From Thelephora terrestris (Eukaryota; Basidiomycota; Agaricomycetes; Thelephorales; Thelephoraceae), in the NCBI GenBank assembly GCA_015956445.1, contig WIUZ02000004.1, positions 496,001-560,000 of the forward strand: a DNA stretch of 64,000 bases, read 5' to 3'. Below, one piece after another: positions 11,235-23,533 of the stretch (position 1 is its first letter; each line of letters begins with the position of its first letter). A model generated the notes under the pieces. It was not told the origin of the DNA. It saw only the letters and a program-made list of their open reading frames with translations, and ran no database searches. The position numbers were made by a program, and so were the translations under genes.

Positions 11235-13120
11235 TTAATTCTGCTGATCTTGCATACCGTTACTTTGTAAAACGGGACCATGCGTCAACCATGTCGTACC
11301 CGCCTTATCGTGTAAAGAAAGCAATCATTTAGACAGTCCGAGCATGCGAAAACGGCGCTTAAGAGCTCGAGAGCCCCTTTGCAGGTCTCTCCAACAACTT
11401 CCATGGATTCCAACCGAATGGTTCGCAGAGAACCAAATACCTTCCGCAATTCTGCCCTGTCTTATTGCATATTCGTAGGTCGGACTATACAAGTATACTA
11501 TGCTCAGCGAACCCGAATACGCCCGCGTTAAAACAGTCCGGCCATGACGGTAGAATTTGCGAGGCAATGTTCATCGAGACAACCTCACTGAACAGCCCTC
11601 AGAAAAAGTGGGCCAAAGCGTTATCATAATCATCAGTGCCGAAACCTATGAAGATTCATGAAATTTTTATCAAGACCTACAAAAAGTGTACTAGTCATTA
11701 TGCGGCGCTCTTCAGAGACACTCGCCATCTCGGCATCGGCCGCCAGTTCCTCCGACCCAGTCTTCCCCACAGAAATTGTCCACAGGAAAATAGGTACCAT
11801 TCGGCGTGTCCCTCTGGCAACCCGAGAAATGCCGACTGGGAGTTGGCAAAATCCTCGCCTGACCGCATACTTTGTACTCCTTGGCCATTGCTTTCTGTTC
11901 TGTCCGCCTTGTTGAGTTATGTAACCTCCCACTTGTTCGACGCCGGTTCTTCTATGCACAGCAGAGGCAATCACCTGAGCTCCAGGCCTGGACATAACCC
12001 CGAGAGTGAGCCAAAGGCTCTTCCTTTCTTCCTTGAAGACATCGTGTGCCGCGACCAAAAAGATAAATTTATTAGGTTGTCATCTTGATGTACTCGACAC
12101 TTCGCCCATCGAGAACCAGGACGTGGCGTTCTGAATCATTGCCAAACACAGTACTGACTGCCCATCCGCCCAAAGTGTTCAGCAATAGACTCTGCCCCTA
12201 GTAACACAGCCAACAAGGCCAGAGCGGCGGGGCCGCCACGCCACAACTAGAGAAGAGGTGGATTTAATCAAATCCCACACCATTGTTGGCGACTACCCCT
12301 AAGACTGCGCACATCCTGGAATATATACATCCGTCGCAGAAGGGTGCGGGTTGCCGAGTTTCACAGCGTTCCTCACCCGGCGTCGTGATCAGGTTTCTGA
12401 CCCCTCCTTAAAAATCCTCAGACGTTCATTTATTCGCGTGCGCGCAAAGCGTGGCCTTGAGGGCAGTGAACAATCATGCATTACTACTAATGGTCAGTAA
12501 TGTGGTATCTAAAACCCGAGAGCCTACTAGAATGCTAGATTCACAAAAAACCTTCAGGGCATCCTGAGCGCGTTCCTCGGGCAAAAGGCATTTGCAACGG
12601 CACGCTCATATAGCATTCCCGCCTATTCCCGCAGCGGCAATGTACCACGAGCCCGCAAATCTGAGTTTCTCAGTTTCTCTCCTCAAGAACCACCCGCCTG
12701 CCAACCTCTCCCACCCAGGTTGTGTCGTTTTCAAGCGAAAGTTGACGTTCAGAGCATAGAATCTCCCAAGGGCCAAGCAAAAACTAACGCTGGCTGACTA
12801 GCAGGGGTAACCGAGGGCAAACACTGCCATCGGTTTTACCTAGTGCCGCCAATCAGCAGCCTAAGCCCTTCACATCCTTCCGTATTCTCTGGGCATTTCT
12901 TCAAACATGTATCAGTGCCAAATCTCCACAATTTCCCTATTCCCGGTTCTAGTTCGCCCCGTTGACGTGGTAGCATGTTCTCGAATTTCTAACCGATACA
13001 AACAAATGGAATGTGAGGCTAGGTGACAGTTACATTAGAAGGACAAGACGAGAAGACCAGGACACAAGCTTGAAGCGAGCCATTAAAGAAACAGATCGCC
13101 AGAATTTGAATCCATACATC
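11235..13120. other. 1.9 kb gene-poor stretch
   Basis: Overlapping open frames of about 140-150 codons occur on both strands near 11633-12088, but they are low in conserved blocks, have no clear splice continuation and look like chance frames. From 12100 to 13000 I see no coding pattern, repeat or RNA gene. It could hold decayed sequence related to the flanking paralogs, but no shared block is visible. Confidence 0.4.
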
Positions 13121-16100
13121 CTATACCGCACTCCCTGGCTCCTTGTTACCGATCTCACCCATCTCCACCACTGTCGTACAATTCGATGGACGACACGGGC
13201 CATTGCCCACTGTCGGGTTTGCACCGACAAGAGTTGAGGACGTTGAAATCCCCCGTCTCCGCCGGAAATTTTTGAAAGCCTCCTTCAAGCGGAACTTCCC
13301 ATTTTCAGGCTGACCTTCCCCATCTTCATAACGCCCTGCGTCTGACACGTGCTCGCGGGTTTCACCTCGTAGGCCCCTAGTAAATATGACGAGGCGGTCT
13401 TTTAGATGATGGATACTGCCAAAGATGCTGAAATCTCCCTCGGCTTCTATCGTGGTCCATATACACCAAGAAATCAGGAAGGTCATCATTGCGAGTACGG
13501 CGCCGACCGAAAGTTTTGCCCAGAGCTGGTGGCTAAACGCGACTGTCTCAAGGACAAAGGCGGCAGAAAACGCCATCGTGCTATTGATCAACGGCGTCAG
13601 ACCAACGGTGGATGCGGATGTCATAGGTGTGCCAAAACTCACGACCAAAGAAGTAACGAGTATGGCAGGCTGTACAGGATTGCGAGAGTTTCGAAGCCTA
13701 ACGCAGCATCGTGACGACTCCGAAGATACTTATCCTATCACATAGAACGTCCCAGTCGCAGTGAGAAAAGGGGTACAGGGAAGGATTGAATAAGTTAGCT
13801 TACAACTTCGTCCGAAGACTCCTTAGGTTTGGTCCTGTGCTGGCGCAGTAACAGCAAACCTATTACGATGCTTCCGATGGATGTGATCATGGAGAGGTAA
13901 CTAGAAAGTTGGACGGGGGTGCGATTGCGGTTTCCGGGGTCCACACTTGGTATGGCGAGGAACGCCACGTTGGCATTTAGCAACACAGTGCCCTGCCAGA
14001 GCGGAGGACGTAAATATCACCTCGGCACAACAGCTAAGTAATCCTCACGTATAGGATGAATTCTCTCCAGTCATCCTGTAACTGCGTGATGAATTGCGCC
14101 CACCTGTGCTGACAGAGAACGAAATCCGTGTAAACGGATTCCAAACCTATTCAGGAGGTTCTCAATACATTACTAGAAAATAGCGAACGTGCATACCTCT
14201 GAGGTGTAGTTCCGGAGCATAAAAGAAGAAAAGAGTCAAGCTCTTTATCAGGTACGTCCGCTTCTGTGTGGTCCCATATATCGTCTGGTCATTTGTAAGC
14301 CGGGCTCCTTTCTGGCCGTAAAAGTTGATATAGCGAGACCATGCTACCAGAGCCCCCGTCAGGGTCCCAGGTTTCGACCATACGCAAACAGCGACATACT
14401 GAAAAAACTCATCAAACGGCCTGAGAAAAACCGTGAGTGAAACTTAGAGGGGGGCGGGGCGCTTGGTGTTTGGCTTACCGACTATGCAAGCAGAAAAACC
14501 ATAGTCACTCCCAACAGATTTGAGATGTCCCACGTAGCCCAGAAGCTTGTTGAGCTCCCCTTCCGAATAAGCCGCGGTTGAGTTGGAGGAAGTCATACAG
14601 TCTGGGCCAATGGTGAGCCACATTCGATGATGACTCTGACTAGTGACTTACCAACACCTGCGTGGACCAAGATCCCAAGAAGTTCTTGGAACAGGTGTTC
14701 GGAAATTTCCCTGTCGTGTGGGTACATCTCCCAGTGGTTCCTGGCGGCCGTCAGCCACTAAGTCAGTGATCAAGTCAAGGCGCTCACCAATACTGAGTTT
14801 GTAATGCCAGGTCTACTCGCACGTTTAGCGTTCGAGAGCTCAACATGACGTAGGGGCAGACTCACGGATATGAGGCCACTCGGTCACACCGCGCAGGCCT
14901 CCCAGGACGCTCTCTAGGTCGAAATCGTGCAGCCAAAAGATGCAACGGGTGGAGGGACGGGCAAAGTAGTACGAGCAGATAGGCTCCCCAGTATTTTCAT
15001 CCTCCCCTAGCTCCAGCGCGAGCTCCCAATCACCCTGCGGTAGCGGCGGACAGCTATTCCTCAACTTGTCGATTTCCTCGAGAGCTTCTTCTATCCGCTG
15101 TCGGAGATCCTGATCGCACATGTTTGTGTCGGTATAGATTGGCTTGAGGCGTTTCTCGTCAGATTGAAGTGCGTGTGTGAGCGCAGGGACTCACATCTCT
15201 CTCGTGGACCCAGTACAACGCACCCTCAGGATGCATGAGAGCGACCCATTTTTCGGGAAGAGACTCTCTAGAAATTAATGTAAACATACACTCGATATAC
15301 CGCTGGGAAAACCGAAAAACCCACCGGAGGAACTCCGTAGTGACAGGGTGACACACATGTTGATTAGCCGCCCCAGGGACGACCACCTTCTGATGCTTCT
15401 CGTATCTGTCGATTTCACACATTGGACGCAGCTTGCCCTCCGGCTTTGGGGCTGGCAAGGGGCCGAAGCCTACAATAACACTGTTACGGTCATAATGAAC
15501 GGATCCAGATCCAGTCGTTTGGGACTCAGGCCGAGGCGGCTCCTGAATATGAACGTCTGGGTAGGCCTCATGCACGCTCTGGCGAGCTGATGCAGGGGTG
15601 CGCGACCTGCTCCTGCGCCGAGGGGCATTGCTAATTGGAGACGGCCGTGGTACACGACCGGTGGGCTTCGAAGCGCTATACACATGAGATGCGGTGGAAC
15701 CCGCGACAGATGGTGGGCGAACGGATAGTGCGATGGACGAAGGCCTTGGAGATACGGCTCTGGGGGCAAATCCGCGCGCCGCTGCCTCTGACCCGTCAAG
15801 GATTGACCGAGAATAGTGGGAGTTTTCGGACGGCTGTCGATACGACCGCGGGCGATTACCTGGACGGTACTCTGGATGTGGAGATGACGAATGATAAGAA
15901 TTTCGTGAAGAAGATCTAGAAATGGGTCGCGAAGGGGTCACAGGGGAATTTGAGGTGAATTCTTCTCGATTCGGAGGTGGGAAGACGTGGATCGGTTGAG
16001 GTTCATCGTGGTAGCCTGGAAACCCGGGTGATCTCGAAAGCGGGAGGGTATCCTCTAAGAAAGAACCATCGGCATTTAGGTAACCGGAGCTGTTTTCGTG

Positions 16101-16442
16101 GTATTCGTCGGTGTCTTCAAGGATCGTAGGTTGGCGGACTTCGATCGGGATGAATGTCGGGGAGGCAATGTCGGGAGTGTCGCCACTAATGATCGGCGTG
16201 AGCTGTGGTCGAGGGAGTCGACTGGCACAGATCACTGTCGTACTGGTCGAGCTGGGTTTCACCGGTCGAGGCTCGGTATTTCGACGACTTTCGCTTCTCT
16301 TTTCAGGGTGTCCGGAGGAAATGCTCGAACGCAAAAGCGCAAAAATGTACCACAGCCTACGAGTCGATTGATCCCATCGTTTGTGGATAAAAGTCACAAG
16401 ATTCCTAAGGAATAGCAGAAAAGACCGGAAAGTCAATACCAT
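13121..16442 (-). CDS. uncharacterised membrane protein with long disordered N-terminus (paralog B)
   Basis: Eleven exons give 930 residues: 16442-15325, 15267-15195, 15142-14866, 14815-14788, 14740-14652, 14601-14479, 14442-14197, 14146-14049, 13992-13804, 13734-13643, 13580-13121. Residues 1-370 are Ser/Pro/Arg-rich and probably disordered. The conserved part then follows paralog A: LPEKWVALMHPEGALYW, STRCIFWLHDF, YWNHWEMYPHD, YGQKGARLTNDQTIYG, GTVLLNANVAFLAI, SIGSIVIGLLLL, FETLAILYSLPY. Four or more hydrophobic helices lie in the second half, and the C-terminal tail is basic. Splice phases agree at all ten junctions; the 35-nt intron 14443-14478 is unusually short. Function unknown. Confidence 0.75.
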
Positions 16443-16669
16443 CCAGGGAGCAGTTTACGGCGCTCGCGTGATGGAGGGGATGAAAGCCGGGGGACGGGGC
16501 TCATGCAAGCCGGAATTATGATGCATCTATATAGTACGGCGCTTTTATTTGAATCACCCGCCTCGAGGCGTGATGGAATACTTAGCGAATGCCGTCAGAG
16601 AATATGAAAGTGAGGAACTCGTGTATCAGAGACAATTCTCTGGCTAAGTGAGGTCTTGGATTTTGAGGG

Positions 16670-17511
16670 TCAGCCCCTTCGACGAGCAGCTCTCGGCGTC
16701 CATGCTTCAGCTTCATCATTGTCATGCTTCCAAAGGGGCGAATCCTTTTGAGGCTCCCTTGCCTGCTCTTTGGCAAAGTTCTTGCGTAGTTCCTGTTTGT
16801 TAACCGCAGCTGGATCCAAGCGCTCCGCGGCAGGTTGTGCGATTGCTTCGGATGCAACGGCCTGAGCCGAGCGCAAAGCAAAAAGCTGAGCACGTTCGTC
16901 GGCGGCTTTTGCCTCCAGTTGGGCGGCATTCCGCCGGGTCAACTCAATCCTTGCGGCATCGGCTATCAGTTCCTGTAACTCCGGATTCAGTTTTCGGAAA
17001 AACACGACAATGGCCAGGGGATATACTTGTATTGTAGGGTGATGCTGACGTGTGTGTGAAAGCCAAGCTGTCCACTGGGCTATTGTCAAGAGTGGTCAGG
17101 GTTAAGGTTCTCGGGATCATCGTAGGTCAGATACGGACCTGGTAGTCGTCTCACCCCACTGACATGCTCCCACACCTCAACCCCCCTACGGTATTTCACC
17201 ACTCGACGTGTCCGGCCATCTGAAAGATGCAACGTTCGAACAATTTCTTGTAAGTGACGAAGCTTTGAAGCCCGAAATGTGATTTGCCTCACCAGGAATT
17301 GGGTTGAAATGCTCAAAGTAGCGGTTGCCTGCATTCGGAGGTCATGATCGCATGACTCCTGGTCCGTTGGTTTCACGCACCCTCGAGATCCTTACCGACA
17401 TACCCAGTCTTACGGAAGTTGAGCGCAAGGTATTCGGCCCACGAGTAGAAGGCAAGAACTTACCGGTGATCGTATTCGACGCCAAATTCGAGCGAAGAGG
17501 CTCGAAGACAT
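16670..17511 (-). CDS. complex I assembly factor, NDUFAF2 type
   Basis: Six exons give 182 residues: 17511-17464, 17408-17381, 17328-17293, 17219-17139, 17079-17027, 16972-16670. The spliced N-terminal half has TGYVGKDLEGNRYFEHFNP, then GRTRRVVKYRRGVEVWEHVS, then QWTAWLSHTRQHHPT, the signature of the NDUFA12/NDUFAF2 (mimitin, B17.2L) family. These act in the mitochondrial matrix in late assembly of NADH:ubiquinone oxidoreductase. The C-terminal 90 residues are Ala/Glu/Arg-rich and probably a coiled coil, as in the assembly factor rather than the structural subunit. The gene starts 98 bp after the stop of the rpn3 gene, on the same strand. Confidence 0.85.
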
Positions 17512-17609
17512 ACACGAACTAACTTTCGATCAGTCAGATCGGCGCCCGGATCGGTGATGCAACGGAAGTGAATTTGTATCCCTCTGCACACACGATATTA
17601 CAAGACTTT

Positions 17610-19317
17610 CTAAAATGCATCGCCAGCCCCAACATCGTCATCGTCAATGTCACCACCCTCTTGGATTTCCTTTGCCAGTTCTTTCTCCCTCTCTCGAGCA
17701 CCCTCGGCAGCAGCTAACTCTTTCCGATGAGCATTGAGCGGGTACCGCATAGCCTTGAGGGCACTCGTTAGACTGCCGAAGCATCAACGTTATGCATAGA
17801 GAACTGACCTTGACACTCTGATTATGCAGTTCGAGGCAGTATGATATCCTCTTTCCGAACACCTCGCTGACCTCGGGGCCATACCCGCTCTTCTGGCCGT
17901 CGCATTCCATCCATCCCTGCTCGTGCACAATGCGGCCTTCGATGACACCATCCCTGATAGCTTTACCAACAATGTACTCTGCATCTTCCTCTGAATCCAG
18001 ATGAAGCTTAAAGCAAATGTCTCGGAGGGATATCCGTGAGTATGACAAAGACAGGCGACGGATACCAGTCTTGATGACGTTTTGTCGGAGGCGCCCTATC
18101 AACGTATATGTCTTGTCGGTCTCGAACTGGGCAGAATTTTGCGAGAGAGTTGCTTGGAACTGTGATAGAGAACCGGCTCGGACAGCTGATGGACTAAATT
18201 CAACAGCGGATTCCCGTAACTGTGAATGAACCCACCGTTGACGATATCAAAGTACCCGCTCAGTGCCTTCTCAAGAACAGGATGCCTGAACAGGCCGCGG
18301 TCAGGGATATCACCCATGAGGAGTTCAACCACTACGGAAAGCTTGTGAACTGCTTGATAGAATCCGGGGGCAGTCTTTGCAGGTGGAGCACGCCTGATGG
18401 CTTGTCTCAAGTTAGTGTGGGCCTCAGTGTAGTTAAGCTGAACAGCCTTGATGCGCCCAAGGTAATAATGGTAACGGGCAAACTGTGGATTGCTCGCGGA
18501 AGTTGGGAACGTAGTCTTTGACACAAGTTTGTCAGCTTGGTCGTACAGACTATAGTGAAGGTAGTTGCGAAGCAATCGGTTGATGAGTGACGCTTGGGTC
18601 TCGTCGTCGTGACGGAGGGAAGCAGTTCTCTGAGCGGCAAGAAATAATCTGGTGAACCGTCAGTTCTGTCGTCAGGCAAGTCGTGGAACAAGACATACGG
18701 ACGAGCCTCTGCTAAATCTCCGGCGAGTTCGTACGTCCTTTCCACGACGTACCAGACCTTTGCAGCGATCGGATCCATGCTCCGGCGGTTGAGAGCCTGC
18801 ATTTTTGCAATGGTTTCTTGCGCGAGAGCTACTGCTTTCGGGTATGTGTCCGGGGTTTTCAAGTGGTGATGGATCAGCAGGAGTTGAAGGTAGATCTGAA
18901 CTTCCGGCACCGGATCCGATGCAGGGGATTTGGTTGTCGAGACTTCGTCTACATCCATAGATTCCTTTGCCGGGGCTTCGGGCAACCATGAAAGCAACGA
19001 AGCTTTTACGGAAGAATCTACAACCGTTTTAGACATCTACGGAAGAGGTGCAATAAATGTTATATACCAGTGGGGTAGGCATCTTGAATAGCCTCTCGAA
19101 GGACTCCGTCGTCGAGCTTCTTCCTCAAGGCAGTGAAGGAACGAAGCACTCGATGAGCGAACCGGGGTTCTAACGACCAGACAGCCTTTTCGATAAGTGC
19201 GAGGTTCGCCTTAATTTCAGCGCCTGGGGTGAGGGGAGGAGTCTGATCTTTGGTATCTTTCTTATCCTCAGGTTTATCCTGGGCGGAATCCGCGGGTTTC
19301 ATTTCAACGTCGGCCAT
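17610..19317 (-). CDS. rpn3: 26S proteasome regulatory subunit Rpn3 (PSMD3)
   Basis: Five exons (19317-19068, 19017-18699, 18645-18236, 18185-17809, 17753-17610) give 499 residues, the usual length for Rpn3. Recognisable blocks include FHDxx-free helical repeats with [40 protein letters not shown], the PCI-domain stretch [20 protein letters not shown] and [15 protein letters not shown], and the acidic tail ending [14 protein letters not shown]. Rpn3 is a PCI subunit of the proteasome lid and holds the lid horseshoe together. The start is the first ATG (MADVEMKP), 112 bp from the divergent tRNA gene. All phases agree. Confidence 0.93.
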
Positions 19318-19428
19318 GGTGGGAGAAGTGGATATTGAGTAGATCAATTGAAGCTGACGCGTACGCGTTCAATCTGATGTGCAGGGAAAGAAAAGGAGGA
19401 TATAAATATACAGTCACAGTACCCTTCA

Positions 19429-19501
19429 GACTCCATAGCTCAGTGGTTAGAGCATACGATTGCAGATCGTGTTGTCCCGTGTTCGAACCACGGTGGGGTC
19501 T
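19429..19501 (+). tRNA. tRNA-Cys (GCA)
   Basis: This 73-nt sequence folds as a full cloverleaf. The acceptor stem pairs GACTCCA with TGGGGTC, and the discriminator base is T. The A box is TAGCTCAGTGG, the anticodon loop TTGCAGA gives anticodon GCA, and the T arm carries GTTCGAACC. There is no intron, and the 3' CCA is not encoded. A TATA-like stretch (TATAAATATA) lies about 30 bp upstream. Confidence 0.95.
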
Positions 19502-19503
19502 AA

Positions 19504-19510
19504 TTTTTTT
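19504..19510 (+). terminator. RNA polymerase III terminator
   Basis: A run of seven T starts three bases after the tRNA-Cys discriminator base, the normal Pol III stop signal. Confidence 0.85.
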
Positions 19511-19599
19511 AGCCACCAAAGCGAATTGCGCTCGTCGACAATACTAACCCAAACGTGGCACGCGATCGGGTCGTCACCTCGTCAACTCCTTTCATCATC

Positions 19600-20602
19600 A
19601 TGAAGTCCCCAATGCTGGTGGTGCTTCTCGCTTTCGTCGCCTCGACGTATGCGGCTGCCCTAGCCCTCCAGTCCCCGAAATTCACTGTCTCTTCTCCGAA
19701 TGGGGATCAGATACGCTCAGAGCCGTATGTGTTACCGCCGATCTCCTGGTTGTGGCTAGCGAGCGCAGTCAAAGTTGACGCGTGCACTCTAGTATCTCGT
19801 TGACCAAAAAATCCTCGCCAGTTCGGCTCGGCCCACAAGACGTCCTGAGGGTCACTTTCCAGGTTACTGAGAATGATGGCGGAACTGGTGTGCAGCCGCA
19901 CCAGGCATTTCTCAGGTTCTATGACAACATCTCTGGAGAGGACGGTCTCCAACCCGTCAGAGTTACGAGCAACGGGAAAGCCAGGTTCGAACTGGTGAGT
20001 TGGATTCATCCCGGATTCTATATTTACCTGACACCATTTAGAATATGGCTCGTCCCCCAAGTTCCTTCCCGCCAACCTCCCCCGACTCGGTGCTGAAGGT
20101 GTCACTTATCATCGGGTCATTTGTGCACAAACCTCTCGCGGTCGACCTCTTCGATCTCATCGTCCCTGCATCACAACCCGTTGCATCACATCCCGAGGAA
20201 GTCTATTACCATCCACAGCCTGTTATTGAACACACTTTCCGCCCGGAGCAGAAGACCCCACCAGCGTTCATTTCCGCTGTCTTCTCGGCACTCGTGCTTG
20301 CACCTTGGGTGGTCCTCGTCGGACTGGTATGTGCTTTCCGTAGACTCGACGTAGATGTTGGCTGAGATGACGTTCCTGTGTAGTGGTCACAACTTTCACC
20401 AAAAGTTCCCAACTTATTCTCCCTCAAAATTATACCGTTCACGGCCACTTTGGGAGCCTTCGAACTCTTGCTGGTCTGGTACTGGGTCGACTTGAGGTTG
20501 GGTCAGGTCCTACTTTACGGTGCCGGGCTTGGGATTGTCGCTGTTTTCACCGGCAAGACTGCGTTAGTACAAGTAGGAAAACTCAGGAAGGGTTCGATTT
20601 AA
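19600..20602 (+). CDS. swp1: oligosaccharyltransferase subunit Swp1/ribophorin II
   Basis: Four exons (19600-19724, 19793-19994, 20042-20326, 20384-20602) give 276 residues. A signal peptide (KSPMLVVLLAFVASTYAAAL) is followed by a lumenal beta-rich part and then three C-terminal membrane helices (FSALVLAPWVVLVGL, ATLGAFELLLVWYWV, VLLYGAGLGIVAVF). The PEQKTPP/FSLVL-like junction before the first helix and the overall order match ribophorin II/Swp1 C-terminal regions. The subunit belongs to the ER complex that moves the Glc3Man9GlcNAc2 glycan to Asn residues. It converges with the GH47 mannosidase gene, another N-glycan enzyme, with 118 bp between stops. Confidence 0.87.
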
Positions 20603-20720
20603 CGTTGGCCACACCGCTCGGTACAAGGTGTCCATTAATAGACTCGACAAGTTTCGAACCAACAAGAGATGTGTCTACAGGCCGCCCCATGTGCAAAGCC
20701 AAGAAAGACCCTGTGAGGGC

Positions 20721-23265
20721 CTACAGAACCAACCCTTCAAGGAGATTTTCCACGGCACCGAAAACCACATCGGTGATGACCTTGGTGAGGAGGTCGCCGA
20801 GTGCGGGACAGGGACTGATTTGTGCGACGGGGACGTCTTGTTGGACGGTGAAAGGCACAGTTGGCGTGGGTGAAGAAACCCCCTCGTTATAGGTGGATTT
20901 GGCTGGTGGGGCTTTGAAGGGGTGCGCCTCGGTGTTGAAAACCCCTGCCAAAGACAATCTGTATCAGTGGTATGAAGGCTATAATGGCGTTGGTCACACA
21001 CAATCATCAAGACTGATGCGGTATGGATCGTCGAACGTCAGGTACCTAGAGCGGGGACTAAGAACGTGTGCACCAGACGATCCGGAGCAGAAGGCTTACA
21101 AATACTTCAGCACCTCGGCATACCAGAAGCTCTCTGTGGTGTCAATATAGGATATAGCATCAGGCATAGTGACGTCCCAGATCCCAGCATATCCTCCAGT
21201 AGGTATCCGCAAGTACTTCTGGAAACTCGTCATAGCACTAGCGGCGCGAGTTTGGTACTTCTGGTCACCGGTTACTCGCCAGGCATAGAAATTCGATTCG
21301 AGGACCTCGGGTCTGAGGTAGTAATCAGTAGATTCAGGGTAGTATCCATTTTTCTAGAGACAGTATCAGTTCCGGCACAGAGACAGAGCACCGTAAGCAT
21401 CACCTGATAGTACGTCTCCTGTTCCGAAGTGAGAGCGGGTCCGGAGAAGTTACCGCCTGAAGTTTTCCAACCGAAGGTCTCGGGGCCGATTCCAGTCCTA
21501 GTGCAGGTAAGCAGAGCCTCCCTCAAGTGCGGCAGTGAGTAAATACTCACGGTGAACTGGCGTAAGTGTTCCAGCAACCCTCGTTCAGTTCTAATCCGAA
21601 CTCGACGATGGTTTGGTTGTTCAGCAGTTTTCCGCCCTTCGTTCCACAGGGGATGAGTTTCAGCCGGACGAGAATGCACAGATGTGCTTACATAGATGAT
21701 GTTTCCGGCATTGAAGCAGGCCAAGTGCGAACCGATGAGTCGCTTGGTTCCTCCCCCGTACCAATCCGCTAGGTAGAGCCAATCACCTACTCCGGACCGC
21801 TGCAGACAATAAGTATAAGGAACGAAGCGGTACAAACGGCACTCACCGAGGAGAGCAGATTGATTGAAGAATCGACCGCAGTCGCCCATTCTTGCGCCCA
21901 TAGGGAGTCAAACGTGTTGGACAAGCGCGCATACTTGATGAGGTACTCAAAGTAACTGTCTGACCCTCCTCCCCAGGTCTGTAACCTCGCGAGCTAAGGA
22001 ATGTGACTAAAAATGGGCGGGTGTTTACATACCACATAGTCACCAACAGGGGTACCCGTTGATGGATCAATCCCTTGTGCGGCGAGTCCTAGAAAATATC
22101 GGCAATCAGCATCCGTGAAGTGCTGCACGACCACGAGAGTACTTACCCGGCAAGGGGTGAGGTTGAGTTGCGATCTGCCTTGCGGAACCCACCCCAAGCT
22201 TAGCATAGATTGGGTTGTAAGTGTACTTGCTATGATTTGAGTTTGAATCGTAGGTCTCGAACTGAGGCGTCATCATCCTACCTTAAGGTGTACCACTCCA
22301 ACGAGAGCTGCACCACGTTTGTCAGTAAACTACATCGACCGTCGCACAATACGCGTACTCACACTGCCGGCTTCTGCGATGTTCGACTGGTTCAGATGGG
22401 TAAGTGAATGCGAAGCATGTCCACAGACACTATGACGTACCACTTGAACAATGGGAGAGTTATCCGGGTTCATATGACCATAGGGGATCGCGTTGGCCTT
22501 TGGTTAACTTTAGTCAGTTCTATATTCAGCTACCAGCCACAACCGAACGCACCCCAACCCACGCATGGGACAAGGTGTCCGCAATCTCCGTTGCCTTGGT
22601 AAGTAAGGCAGGGTATTTGGAGTTGCTCAATTCATAAGCACTGAGCAAACCAGCGAGGTAACGAATGGTCGTCTCGAACACGCTGAATGCAAACAGAGTA
22701 TCGATTCAGCCTTCGCGAGCGAAATCGTGAGCCAGGCAGTACGGACCTGACCGTATCATTTGTGCGTGATTTAGTGAAGCTGACATTGCTTGCAAATCCA
22801 ACACCATCTTGAAAGAGATCCTGCGATAGAGTCAACTCGAGACACCGCATGCTGCGTGTGAATGTCCGTTACGAACATCGAGGCCCATGATATACTATGG
22901 AGAGCGGCGATCAACTACCGCTACGCAGAGAGAAGGAGAACTCACCATAGTGGATAAGGAGTCAATTATTGTCGCACCCCACCCGTTGCGGTCGTCAGCG
23001 AACCCTTGACTGATTGGAGTAACGTCATCATGACCCCACGCGTCGTTCCTGCTAACACCGTGAGGGGATGGGCTACCACCGCGCCGTGCGGGAAGACTGA
23101 CTTGTATGCATTGTAAGAGTACAGAAACATCTCCTTGACGGTTTGGCGGTTCTGAGCTGCATCCGCAGGCAATTGCAAGAGAGGTTTCTGGATGGTGACA
23201 GCGGATGCAAAAGTAATGAGAGTAGAGAGTGTAATGAGCGTGGCGAGTGGTGTTGAGAACACCAT
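20721..23265 (-). CDS. GH47 class I alpha-1,2-mannosidase
   Basis: Seventeen exons give 556 residues: 23265-23102, 23048-22946, 22894-22877, 22820-22747, 22682-22559, 22497-22441, 22386-22363, 22307-22282, 22229-22147, 22088-22033, 21978-21847, 21799-21692, 21636-21551, 21497-21404, 21353-21100, 21045-21002, 20944-20721. A signal peptide (VFSTPLATLITLSTLITFAS) starts the protein. GH47 blocks follow in order: NGWGATIIDSLSTM, SVFETTIRYLAGLLSAYEL, SNIAEAGS, GGGSDSYFEYLIKYA, IGSHLACFNAGN, YYLRPEVLESNFYAWRVTG, ESFWYAEVLKYLYLTFDDP, FNTEAHPF. These enzymes trim Man9GlcNAc2 on glycoproteins in the ER/Golgi, or are secreted. Exon 3 is 18 nt. Residues after FNTEAHPF are a 70-residue family-external tail. 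Confidence 0.92.
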
Positions 23266-23533
23266 GTTGAAGGAACGTCGAGCAAGGAGTGTCGTATTTC
23301 AGTGTTTGAACGAGAAAAGGACAAAGTCAAGAGTTCATTTGGCAGAGAATTTTTATACTCAGCAAGCAGCATGTTTCTACAGACAGGCGGACGACAGAGA
23401 AGTTGGGAAGCTGAGCATGATCGAGTACATCGTCCGATGCGAAGTTACAAATCGGCAGTCGTTTGACGTCGGCTGATATTATGTGATCCGAGTGTCCAGT
23501 GTCCTGGCGTCGGGCGAAGTATGGGTGCAGAAG

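Noticed and set aside
11633-12088. overlapping frames of about 140-150 codons on both strands
   Set aside because: No family motif, no splice continuation, and full overlap on opposite strands; likely chance.
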